Shown piece by piece: positions 24,301 to 33,751 of a stretch of DNA of 52,847 bases (positions within the stretch are counted from its first letter, which is position 1; each line of letters begins with the position of its first letter). The notes beneath the pieces were generated by a model. The model was not told the DNA's origin. It did not search any database and worked only from the letters and a program-made list of their open reading frames with translations. A program made the translations under genes and the position numbers. The stretch spans positions 10,544-63,390 of the forward strand of contig JBBBWG010027401.1 in assembly GCA_037176905.1 (NCBI GenBank). The letters run 5' to 3'. This stretch comes from Azolla pinnata (taxonomy: Eukaryota > Streptophyta > Polypodiopsida > Salviniales > Salviniaceae).

Positions 24301-25346
24301 AGAAGAAGAAGAAGAAGAAGATTCAGCAAGAAAGGCAAGAAGGAAAGCCCTGGAACCCTAAATCCTTGAGACTTGAGAGATTGGAGATGGAGATGGAGAT
24401 GGAGATGGAGATGGAGATGGAGATGGAGATGGAGATGGAGAAGGAGAAGGAGAAGGAGACGGAGAAGCCACTACTCACAGGGTCATGGACCAACCCCTTA
24501 CAGACAGCCCTGGAAACCCTAAATCCTTGACAGATTGGCGATGGAGATGGAGATGGAGGAGAAGCTACTAACCACCATCACAAACAGCCCCTGGAAACCC
24601 TGAGAATCCTTGAGGGATTGGGGACGGAGATGGAGATGGAGGAGAATCAGGTACTACCTACCTGGCAGGGCCATGGAGCAAACCCCAAACAGACAGCTCT
24701 GGAAACCCTAAAATCCTTGAGAGATTGGAGGAGGGGAGAAGGTAGTAAGGACTCACAGGGTTCGGATCCATGGCGGAGGCGTGTCCTGGGAGGCGAGGAG
24801 GACGAGGTCTGCGAGGCCTGGAGATCGGGAGCGGGAGCGCAGGGAGCGGAAGAGCACGCGCACTGCGACGTAGTACTCGTAGTCCCGGGGCGTCCCCACG
24901 TACAGGATGCTCGCGTACGCGTGCTTGGCTATGGCGGAGCTGCTGCTGCTCAGCACCAGGGACGACGCCGAGTCTGATGCGGATGAAGACGACGACGACG
25001 ATGACGACGACGACGATGAAGAAGAAGAAGAAGATGATGATGATGATGACGATGATGATGATGAGCTTAAGGACGGCGATGGCGGTGCTTCTCCTCCTCC
25101 TCCTCCTCCTCCTGCTCCTTCTCCTCCTCCTCCTCCTCCTGCTCCTTCTCCTCCTCCTTCTCCTCCCTGCGCCATCGCCTGTTCAGAAGAATCCATGGCG
25201 GCCAAGAAGAAGAAGAAGAAGAAGAGGAGGAGGAGGAGGAGCATTCTTCCTCCTCCTCCTCCTCCTCCGCCTCCTCTTCTGCTTCTTCTGCTTCTTCTGC
25301 TTCTTCTTCTCTCTGAGCTTCTGCTGCTGCTGCTGCGCTGCTCCAT
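21325..25346 (-). CDS. IPUT1: inositol phosphorylceramide glucuronosyltransferase (GT8, PGSIP6 type)
   Basis: Five exons: 24757-25346, 23028-23286, 22343-22544, 22017-22164, 21325-21868; 580 residues, against about 540 in Arabidopsis. The GT8 domain starts at YASILYVGTPRDYEYYVAVR. It continues through the DxD metal site LDADN (Asp247, Asp249), ELFQCGDFCAVFINPCVFHT, NRDGADQGFL, RLPLGYQMDATYYY and KPWYWWSWPILPLGLAWH. About five C-terminal membrane segments follow (407-570). The plant enzyme adds glucuronic acid to inositol phosphorylceramide in the Golgi, the first sugar of GIPC sphingolipids; the Arabidopsis gene is also known as MOCA1. The N-terminus is unusual: Ser/Arg- and Gly-rich with a poly-Ser run of about 30 (94-123), all encoded by trinucleotide repeats. 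The first ATG (25346) was used; ATG 25244 begins directly at the hydrophobic LLLLLLFFFFFF segment and is a good alternative. Intron 4 uses the acceptor GCCAG that restores the family alignment. Confidence 0.95.
22236..22333. repeat. ~12-bp minisatellite in IPUT1 intron 3
   Basis: About eight units of GAGACAGAGTCC/GAGACAGAATCG. The array ends about 10 bp from the intron's 5' splice site at 22342. Minus-strand frames through it read as DSVSDSVS but are intronic. Confidence 0.9.
23380..23790. repeat. 34-bp minisatellite in IPUT1 intron 1
   Basis: About twelve units of GAATCGATCCGAGCCAAATC plus CCCAAGCTTCCGAG with substitutions and small indels. GC-rich with few stop codons, it produces spurious open frames on both strands. 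Confidence 0.92.
24223..24460. repeat. three adjacent simple repeats in IPUT1 intron 1
   Basis: An ~11-bp unit (AGGGCAGAATT/AGGGCAGAGTT, about five copies, 24223-24276) is followed by (GAA)n at 24277-24320. Then come GGAGAT (about nine units, 24382-24441) and a few GGAGAA units. Confidence 0.9.
24480..24735. repeat. imperfect ~100-bp repeat in IPUT1 intron 1
   Basis: Three copies share ACAGAC/ACAAACAGC, CTGGAAACCCTAAATCCTTG, AGATTGG and the GGAGATGGAGATGG tail. The last copy runs up to the exon 1 donor at 24756. Confidence 0.8.
24970..25330. repeat. trinucleotide repeats inside IPUT1 exon 1
   Basis: GAC/GAT/GAA run (24985-25065), CTC/CTCCTG run (25088-25170), AAG/GAG run (25203-25240) and CTC/CTT run (25246-25310). 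On the minus strand they encode poly-Ser, Gly-rich, Leu/Phe and Gly-rich segments respectively. The plus-strand poly-Asp/poly-Pro frame is a shadow. Confidence 0.85.
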
Positions 25347-25506
25347 CTCAGACGAAGCTTCCCCTTCCCCTCTGTCAGAAGCTCAGCTGCTGCTCACTAC
25401 AGACGCGCGCACACACACACACAGTGGCTTTGCTTTTTCCGCTGTTTCTGCTCCTCTTCGCCATCGCCATCGCCATCGCCATCGCCGTCTCTTTGGTGGT
25501 CTTTGA

Positions 25507-25580
25507 CTTTCTTCTTCTTCTTCTTCTTCTTCTTCTTCTTTCTTCTTCTTCTTTCTTCTTCTTCTTCTTCTTCTTCTTCA
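25507..25580. repeat. (CTT)n microsatellite upstream of IPUT1
   Basis: Imperfect CTT/TTCTT tract. A short GCCATC hexamer repeat (about four copies, 25459-25486) lies closer to the gene, in its presumed leader. Confidence 0.95.
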
Positions 25581-25608
25581 CCGTCGTCATCATCCCCTTC
25601 TCATGCAT

Positions 25609-26160
25609 GTACATACATACATCCGCACGTGTATGGTATGGTATGGTATGGTATGGCATGCGCATGCATGTGTGCATACATGGCCATGTGTGCGTACATG
25701 CGTACATACATGCCGCCTCGCATGCGTACTGCCATGCATGGGCCGGGCTCCGCGTGCCATACATACGCATGCATAGCCATGCATGTGCATGCATGCATGC
25801 ATGGGCGCTGCGGATGCGTGCGTGTGGATGTGCATGTGCATGGTCTCGCATGCGGGACATGGGCATGATGGGCATGGGTGGCATGCGTATGTCCGCCAAA
25901 AAAAAACCTATGCATGCATGCATGCACATGCATGGCTAGACATGCGTACACATACGTATGCATAGCCATGCATGGGCGTTGTGCGCATGTGCATGGCCTC
26001 GTATGCGGGATATGGGCATGATGGGCATGGATGGCATGCGTGCATACGTAAAAAACAACCTATGCATGCATGCATGCACATGCATGTCCGCTGAAAAAAA
26101 CCCTATGCATGCATGCATGCACATGCATGTTGGATGGCGCACATACATGCGGATGCATAC
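25609..26160. repeat. GCATG-rich block with ~190-bp higher-order repeat
   Basis: Begins with a TATGG pentamer repeat (25629-25658), then dense GCATGC/GCATACAT words. Segments starting CATGCATAGCCATGCATG near 25768 and 25957 are ~190-bp copies, each followed by GGGCATGATGGGCATG and an A-run. A third partial unit ends near 26130. No coding potential. Confidence 0.85.
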
Positions 26161-26589
26161 CATCCGCGTACAGATTCTGTGCGTAGAACGTAACATTCGC
26201 AAGCTTCTGGTTCTTGCAGAAAAACACGCGATCGTAAGCGAGTAAGCTTGTCTTGCGGACGTTTTGCGGATCCCTCGTTTCTGACTGCAGTCTGTTTTGT
26301 TTTGTTCTGAAATGCAGGAGACGGACGGTCCCGATCTTACCTAGGGAAGGGAGAGAGCGATCAGGGCCGTCCAACAGAAGCAAGAAAACGGGCCGAGATA
26401 AGAGAGAAAAAAACCAGAACGATTCTCGTGCTTCTTCTGTAGATCAAATACCGAACCTGCTCTATTTGTCCAATTTTCCGTTCATTACGCTTTGTTTTGA
26501 TTCTGTTTCATTTTGTCCTCTCGACAATAAAAATTTAAGATTTCTACTTACTTTGAACTTGTTGTGTTTGGTATTCGAACCATTCTCTA
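26161..26589. other. intergenic, no gene seen
   Basis: No feature recognised. Open frames here are short and unlike any family I know. Confidence 0.4.
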
Positions 26590-26702
26590 TCTTTTCTTTT
26601 TTGTCGATATGCAGTTTGCTAATCGCCTTGAAACCAAAAAAGAAAGAGAACGTTATTTGAAACAAAAAGGCGATTAGCAAAATGTGCATCGACAAGAAAA
26701 GA
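26590..26702. other. imperfect inverted repeat (hairpin)
   Basis: Arms at about 26590-26629 and 26666-26702 are complementary over ~37 bp with small bulges, and the core TTTGCTAATCGCCTT is a perfect match. The loop is ~36 nt. It could be a MITE remnant or fold-back RNA; no target-site duplication was identified. Confidence 0.75.
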
Positions 26703-27364
26703 CAGGGAAAAAAAATACGCTTCAAATTTTTATTGTTCGCAGGACTTAAACCATGGTTCGAGCACAGAATATACTTCAAATCAGCAGCAGCTTCTGTCGG
26801 CGCAGATGGTTGTGACTGCTCTGATGCGATGCATTTGCACCAGGGGCAAGCAGCTCCCGAGAATGATGATTGACGCCACCCTCGGAGCAGCGCAATAACT
26901 TATAACCACGTCGTGATTTCGCGCATATCCTCAAGTGACATCTTCGCATGCATATTCAAGCATCAGAATGCCATTGACTTGCGAGTAACACCATGATCCA
27001 CGATAGACTGGAATGGCATGCATGCATGTTTGCCGAGGGGACATTTGTAGCATTATTAGTACATCGAGCTGCTTCTCGTCGGGCTTCGGACCCGTTCCAG
27101 TAAACTCATCTTCGTCGTAGGAATTCATCGTAAGTTTGCACGATCACTGCCGTGCTCGAGACCAACAATATCGTATTCAAAAGACAAAACACACGTATGC
27201 ACACACATGCATACGTTGTTGGCACATGCACAAGGAGGCGTCGTCTGCTGCGGGCTTAGCCAAATTCGCAGTGAATGCCCCTCCATTGTATAAGCAGCGG
27301 AATGGCCAGATCTGCGCCGAAGATCAGAAAAGAAAACCAAGGAGGTCGGGAATCAAAGTGTGAA
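26703..27364. other. intergenic; one possible orphan exon at 27061-27128 (minus)
   Basis: On the minus strand an ATG at 27128 opens MNSYDEDEFTGTGPKPDEKQ, which runs into a GT dinucleotide. It looks coding in composition, but no continuation could be joined. Otherwise nothing was recognised. Confidence 0.3.
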
Positions 27365-27850
27365 GGTGATGGAGGTTGTGAAACCAGGGTGATTAAGGAC
27401 ACTGTGCACAGGTGGAGATTAAGGATGCGAGAGAAGGGTAATTTAGGGATGGTGTGCGAAGGTGATTAAGGATGCGCGGATGGGGTAATTAGGGACGGTG
27501 GTGCGACAACGATCAAGGATGCTGGGTAATCAAGGATGGCGTGGGAAGGTGATTAAGGGTGAGAGGGTGGGGTAATTAAGGATGGTGTGTGAAGGTGATT
27601 TAAGGGTGGGGTAATTAAGGATGGTGTGTGACGGTGATTACGGGTGGGGTAATTAAGGATGGTGTGTGACGGTGATTACGGGTGGGGTAATTAAGGATGG
27701 TGTGGGATGGTGATTAAGGGTGGGGTGATTAAGGATGGTGTGTGAAGGTGATTAAGGGTGGGGTGATTAAGGATGGTGTGTGAAGGTGATTAAGGGTGGG
27801 GTAATTAAGGATGGTGTGTGAAGGTGATTAAGAGTGGGGTAATTAAGGAG
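27365..27850. repeat. 37-bp minisatellite upstream of small gene
   Basis: About twelve units of GGTGATTAAGGGTGGGGTAA plus TTAAGGATGGTGTGTGA, more degenerate at the left end and nearly uniform from about 27580. Confidence 0.93.
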
Positions 27851-27879
27851 ATTGAGATTAGTGTGTGTGATTAGTTTAT

Positions 27880-28288
27880 TTCTCCATAGCCAGTTTTCTA
27901 GAACAAAATTCTAGGGTTTCCTTTTAGGGTTTCTGTGTCCGTCTCCGTCTTCGTCTCCGTCGTCCGAACGACCTACCATCAACACCAGCACAGGAATTTC
28001 TCCATCTGTTTCTGAATCCTTCTGCAACGTCGGGTAAGGCTCCTCTCGCACTTCTGTTGCCCGCCCTGGCTTGCGTTGCTACCTGATGTTTTCCGAGCCC
28101 TAAATTGCGTTCCCGGTGAAACCCCCCACGACCGGTTCTCCATTCTTCTTCTTGCTTCGACCTATATGCGCGGAGAAAGGTACCACGACGAAGGATGTTC
28201 GGATGTTCTGATAGATTTCCCCGTGAGACGATGGCCAGACTCCTAATCAGTCCCCTCATTTTTCGCCCTTCAGTTTAACAACTTTGCA
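27880..28288 (+). other. presumed promoter/leader of the small unknown gene
   Basis: Contains telo-box-like CTAGGGTTTC and TTTAGGGTTTC (about 27910-27930) and a CCGTCT/TCGTCTC-rich stretch, typical of plant housekeeping leaders. A 5' UTR intron is possible but not resolved. Confidence 0.4.
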
Positions 28289-29364
28289 ATGAAGAAGAAT
28301 ATCAAGATCAATGATGGTGAGCTAGAGAGCCTTTCAGAAGAGGATCGTCGAGCTCTTCGTGGCAGCAGATTCGCTCGGTTATCCCCTCATCTTCCGAATG
28401 AAGCGAAGTCCAAAACAAGGTATTTTCATGCATACACACACACCACACAATGCTATGAAGACAGCTCATGAGCTTGTTTGATTTTTAGACATGGTTTGTA
28501 TTCAATATAAATAATCTTGAATCTGAATATATGCATCTAATCACCTCTGACCCGAATGTAAACAATGTATGATTTTGTTGCTTAGCTCAACAGCTGAAAG
28601 ATCTTAACAAAATTGCCGAGATTAGAACTGTTTGATTCATATTTCCCACTCTTGTGAGTGTTTACTTAAGCATAATATCTAACCCAATGTCATGTATAAA
28701 CGAACTCTTTTTGTTTTGTTTACCGAGATCATACGTTGTTTCCATAAAGGGTTCCTCATCCAGGTGGGCCCGTTGCTACCAACAAGGCGGTTGCATTGGC
28801 GAAGTTTTTGCAAAGAAAGCTCGAGACTCCATCAGGAACAGCCAGTTTGAACCCTGAGCTTGTTGAGGCAGCTGTTGAAAATGCTAAAGCAGCTGTGCAT
28901 GGTAGCCTTGTGTCTATTTTTCTTTGTATTTTCCTCCCGTTCAAATTCTTTGTGCCATTTTGTGTTTACTTGGCTTGGTTCTCCAACACATTGAAGTTAA
29001 GAATGTCTAGGTGGTCTAGGTGTTTCTTCAAGTTCGCTGAAAATAAGGCATGTGGAAAGCTTTTCAGATGATGAAAAGGTAATTTTGATATCTGTTGACT
29101 GTGGCAGCATACAAAATAATTTGATGGATGAATGGTTTTTTTAAACTCTAACTGAACACGAGGAAATCATGTAGGAATGCAGCGACATACAAAATAATTT
29201 GATGGATCAATGGTTTTTTATCTCTAACTGATCATGAGGAAATCATGTAGGAATGCAACGGCAAATTTTTCAACCGGGAAAATGTGGTTTTTGTGAAGAA
29301 GCAAAAACAGAAGAAGAAAAAGAAGAAGAAAAACAACAAAAAAGTAGAGAAAACCGAGGAGTGA
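28289..29364 (+). CDS. small conserved-looking plant protein with lysine-rich tail, function unknown
   Basis: Four exons: 28289-28419, 28750-28901, 29020-29078, 29251-29364; 151 residues. The start is the first ATG of the open frame. Exon 1 encodes LSEEDRRALRGSRFARLSP. Exon 2 encodes VPHPGGPVATNKAVALAKFL then QRKLETPSGTASLNPELVEA, possibly a small helical fold. Exon 3 encodes KIRHVESFSDDEK. Exon 4 ends in a basic tract (KKQKQKKKKKKKNNKK). The architecture resembles small uncharacterised plant proteins that I remember only vaguely and cannot name. The basic tail and acidic SFSDDEK patch would suit a nuclear or nucleolar protein (inference). All four exons join in frame, which argues against chance. 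An upstream acceptor at 29010 would add three residues to exon 3. Confidence 0.82.
29104..29259. repeat. 78-bp tandem duplication at the last intron/exon border
   Basis: Two diverged copies with period 78 share CATACAAAATAATTTGATGG and GAGGAAATCATGTAGGAATG. Each carries the ATGTAG splice-acceptor sequence; only the second leads into the lysine-rich exon. Confidence 0.85.
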
Positions 29365-29699
29365 ATGATTGAAGGGGTAACGTGCAAAAGCACAAATGAT
29401 CTAGGTAAGCATTTACAAGAAGATGTATTCTTTTGCATTTAACTGTGTACTGCTTCGTGTGAGGAAATAATCGTTATTCTCCATCGTGAGAAGAAATGTA
29501 CAGATAATCTTTGCTTGAATTGGATGGAAAGGATTTCTCCTTATCCAATCTAATTCTTATTTTCCACATTGGGGTCTGGGTTTTGGACCCGTATATGTAG
29601 AAGAAGAAACATGGCTTAGGAGAAGATGATATTGAAGGAGACCAACCCTGAAGAATACCATAAATAACTTGGACAGGAATATGTAAAAAAAACGCTTAA
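29365..29699. other. 3' flank of the small gene, no gene seen
   Basis: AT-rich. Nothing was recognised apart from the first weak traces of the repeat family that follows. Confidence 0.4.
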
Positions 29700-31030
29700 A
29701 CACATTTATAAATCAGTTAGAGTTGAATCCTTGCATTGCCCACTTTTGAAGACATGAATATGGATGATATAGTTCATGACATAGGGAGGCAGATACTGCA
29801 TTACTATTCCCATTTTTATTGCATGAGGTATCAAGGGTCTTAAGCATGAAGCGAAGTAGAACAAGAAACTTCGCCTAGGAAAATATAAAATTGAAGAACA
29901 ACCCGTCAAAACAGATTAAATAGTTTGGACAGAAATATGTAAAAAAACCACTGTACGCATAAATTAGACGGAGAAACCATTTCTGTTATATTATTGGATA
30001 GCCCACTTTGGAGACATGAATACGGATAATAGGTCATGACAGGGAGATAGATATTTCATTTAATGTTCCCATTTCCTGTGCATGAGGTATTGAAGGCCTT
30101 AAAGCATGAAGAGGAGTACAAGGAAGAAACTTGTCTTATTAGAAGATAATATTGAAGAAGACCAAATACAATAAAGAATTTGGACAGAATTATGTAGGTA
30201 ATCAGATGTATTAACCATTTGTGTGAAATCCTTGCATAGCCCACTTCTGAAGACACGAATATGGACGATAGTTGTTGGTATAGGGATAATAGATAGTATC
30301 TGGACAGAAATATGTAAAAATCTCTTGAGCACTACTAGAAATCAGATGGAGTAACCATTTTGTATTAAATTCTCGTGTAAGCCTACTTTTGAAGACACGA
30401 TCGTGAATGATAGCTCATGACAAGGGAGGTCGATACTGCTTTAGTATTGCATTTCCTGTGATTCCCCACTTTTGAAGCCACCAAGATGGATTATAGTTCT
30501 TGATATAGGGATGATAAATACCCCCATTTGGACATAAATATGTAAAAATCTCTTGAGCACATGTAGAAATCAAATGAAATAACCATTCTGAGTTCAAACC
30601 TTGCACAGCCCACTCTTGGAGACACCAATTCTGGTGATAGTTCATGACATAAGGAGATGGATACCGCATTAGTATTCCCATTTCCTGTGCACATTATATT
30701 GAAGGGCTTAAAACATGAAACGAAGCAGAAGGAGAAGATGAAATTGAAAAAGATCAACCCTTTAAAATACTGTAAAGGGTTTGGACAGGAGTTAGTAAAA
30801 ACCCTTGAACATTTGTAAGAAATCCGATGGAGTCATCGTTTGTGTTAAATTCTTGAATAACCTATTTTTGTAAACATGAATATGGATGATAGTTCATGAT
30901 GTAGGATTGATCGATACCCATTTACACAGAAATCAATTGGTATAGCCATCTTGTATTAAATCCCTGCATAGCCTGCTTTTGAAGACACGAATATCGATGA
31001 GAATTCTTGATATATGGATGATATTCCCAT
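29700..31030. repeat. degenerate repeat family, about 8 copies
   Basis: The landmark GCCCACTTTTGAAGACA.GAATATGGATGA (or diverged forms) occurs near 29738, 30000, 30238, 30378, 30464, 30606, 30861 and 30969. It is flanked by TTGGACAG.AATATGTAAAAA, TCCCATTTCCTGTGCATGAG and AAGCATGAAG segments. Spacing is irregular (about 90-290 bp), as in an old decayed tandem array. Confidence 0.85.
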
Positions 31031-32430
31031 TTCCTATGCCAGAATTTTAAGGGATTTAATACATTTGGAGAGAGAAAGCCCATTGTACATACATGGAAAG
31101 AGAGCACATCTTTTCTTTTTACCTTATGGACTTGACATGATTATGAAGATATGCCAGTCTCAAATGTTGATTGTTTCTCTAACATGCTACTGTTGACCTT
31201 GGTCACAGAACTATCGAATGCCTCTTTGTCATTGTTCGGCTTAAGCCCTGACATTCTTCTGGCAAAGATTGTCACATCACAAATATTGTGTTGATTTGTA
31301 GTACCTGCTATGTGTACCTTTGTATCAGAGTAACTTTGGCACTTTGACCAAGTTGCCTCAGGAACAGAATTTTTTCATTGTAAAAACAGAACTTCTGGGC
31401 CTTGGGGAGAATAAGGGCGTTTTCTCTTAAACGGGTCTATAGAACCTACTCAAATCAGGTGTAAATGAGAGATAATGGGGGGGGGATAAGCACGGAGAGA
31501 GAGGGAGAGAGTGAGTGAGTTAATATTTAATATAGGACAGAAGTGTAGAAGAAATTAGTACATAACCAGTTTGAATGGTACTAACCTGTCCTGTGTATAA
31601 TGTTCAGATAATGCAATTTCACCCTCGATAGGGGCATGTGCTAGATACGAACGAGGAACGAGCCACTGGCTGTCTCAATGCTTCAATGGAACTTCAGCCC
31701 ATGCTTTCTTCTGTGATTATACATTCATCTGGTATATGACACTGAAGAAGAGTGTTAAGATTCCAATTAAGGTTCTGATGTGGCAATGCTTTCAGGTATG
31801 AAGATGTTCTGAAGATTTCAGTATAGAGATGTGCATCACCCACCTTTCTCAGGTTCTATTTCCAGACATTTGCAATTTGTATCTCGTATACAGTGCTCAA
31901 AAAGAATATTGAGATTCTGATGATACATTTACCAAACTTACACATCAAACTCTTTTTTCTCAGATGCTTAGGGGATGTTGACCATGGTTTCATATGAGAA
32001 TCACTCTTTGTAAGATGCTTGGTTAGATGATGTAAAATCTGGATAAACCTTTGAATCAAGATGTTTGAGACTGTTATTTATATTGTCAATGCGTGAAGTT
32101 TATGTGGGTACCGCACCCATCTAAGGTCTACATGGAAGGAAATGAAGATATTCAAGCCTCTTTCTTGATAGAAAATAATCTGCTTGATGCTACACAAGTT
32201 TGATCTACATAGTGGCAATATATTTCTATGCAGAAAGCGGGGTTTCTGGTGCTGCAACAGCTCTGCAGCTTTCAATATGCAAGTCCGATCTACAAAACAG
32301 AGGTTGAATTGATTGGGTGGGGAGTATTGAACCCGAAGTTGTTTTGGTGCGAGGCTCTAGTTAACATTTTGATGCATTGTTTGAGTTTGATTGGGCAAAC
32401 CGATAGATAATATTCATTTGGAAACTTGAT
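31031..32430. other. intergenic, no gene seen
   Basis: AT-rich. It has a G-run (about 31480) next to a GAGA tract (31494-31522). No coding sequence or recognised element. Confidence 0.4.
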
Positions 32431-33640
32431 CAGAAAGTGGACAGAATCTTTTGTAAACAAGAGATCAATCTTATGCATAGAAATCTTAACCAAACAATGG
32501 AATTGATTTCTTTATCAAACATACAGAAGTTGGTCAGATAGCGGATCAATTCTTAGCATATAAGATCCCAATCCAAGAGAGGATTGGTCTTATACAAGAA
32601 TGTCAATCCGACAATGAATCGAGCTAAAATCTTGCCAAACAATATATTATTTTGTTGCATAGAATAAGTTCGATTGAAGCAAATGGATATAGGAATTTAG
32701 AACAAAGCGAGGATTGATCTTGCATGAGATTCCCAATCAAGTGATGGATTGGTCTTGTGGATTGGAATTCTTAATCAGACGATATATACAAAGCTTATAC
32801 ATAGAAACCCTAGTGAAACAATGGATCGACTTCATACATGAGAAGGTTGATAAGATAGTGGACCAATTATATACACATGAGTCTCATGAAGGAGAGGATT
32901 GGTCTTATACATGAATCCAACTAGACATTTGATCCTATACATATGAATCCTAATAGACAATAGATTGGTCTTATAAATAGAATTCTTGATCAAATAATGG
33001 TTTGTCTCTATACATATGAAAGGCCGAAATAATAATCAAATAACGACATGTCTCTATACATATGAAAGGCTGATTAGAGGGCATATTGATATTATATAGT
33101 GGAATCTTGATGAGGTAGGGGATTGATCTTTCCAAATAAGATTGATGTATGTTGGCATATTCATCTTATGTGGCAGAAACTTGATCAGATCGGGGATCGA
33201 TCATATATTGGAACCCAAATAAGATCGATCGATGGCATGGTGAGCTTATATAGAGAAATCTCGATTAAAGAAGGGATCGATCTCATATTGACATATCGAT
33301 ATTAAGACACAACGAAAGCTCGATTAAACAAGGGGTCGAATCTTATACTGACAAGTCGATCGTAAGATACAATGAAATCTTGATCAACGAGGGGATCGAT
33401 CTTCGATTGGCATCTTGATATTGTACGTCGCAATCTTGATCAAATCGGGGGGGATCGATCCTACATTGGAACTAGATACGATGGCGAATCGATCCTACAA
33501 AACTTCGATCAGGCAGCGAATCGATCTGGCACCGGAACTTCAATCAAGCAATCGATCGATCTTGTACGGGAATCCATATCGGACAGAAACAGATCGATCT
33601 TAGACATCTTATCAAGCAATGTATGACAGATTGATCTTGT
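32430..33640. repeat. degenerate GATCGATCTTATA-type repeat family
   Basis: Roughly 50-60 bp degenerate units around TTGATCAGA.AG.GGATTGATCTTATAC and GAATCTTGATCAAA. Copies become richer in GATCGATC toward the right end (33200-33610). The array ends about 110 bp before the YjbQ start codon. Confidence 0.8.
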
Positions 33641-33751
33641 ATCGAAATGCAGAAAACATGTGAAATAAGAAGAGATTGTACATCAATTGTGGGTTGTTTT
33701 TATTTTTCTTGCCTCTTCCTCGCTCAAATCGAGCAGCTGCCCGAAGCTCCC

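Noticed and set aside
24770-25939. 389-codon plus-strand frame and the overlapping poly-Asp/poly-Pro frame at 24907-25506
   Set aside because: Antisense shadows of IPUT1 exon 1 and its trinucleotide repeats; the minus strand aligns with a known enzyme.
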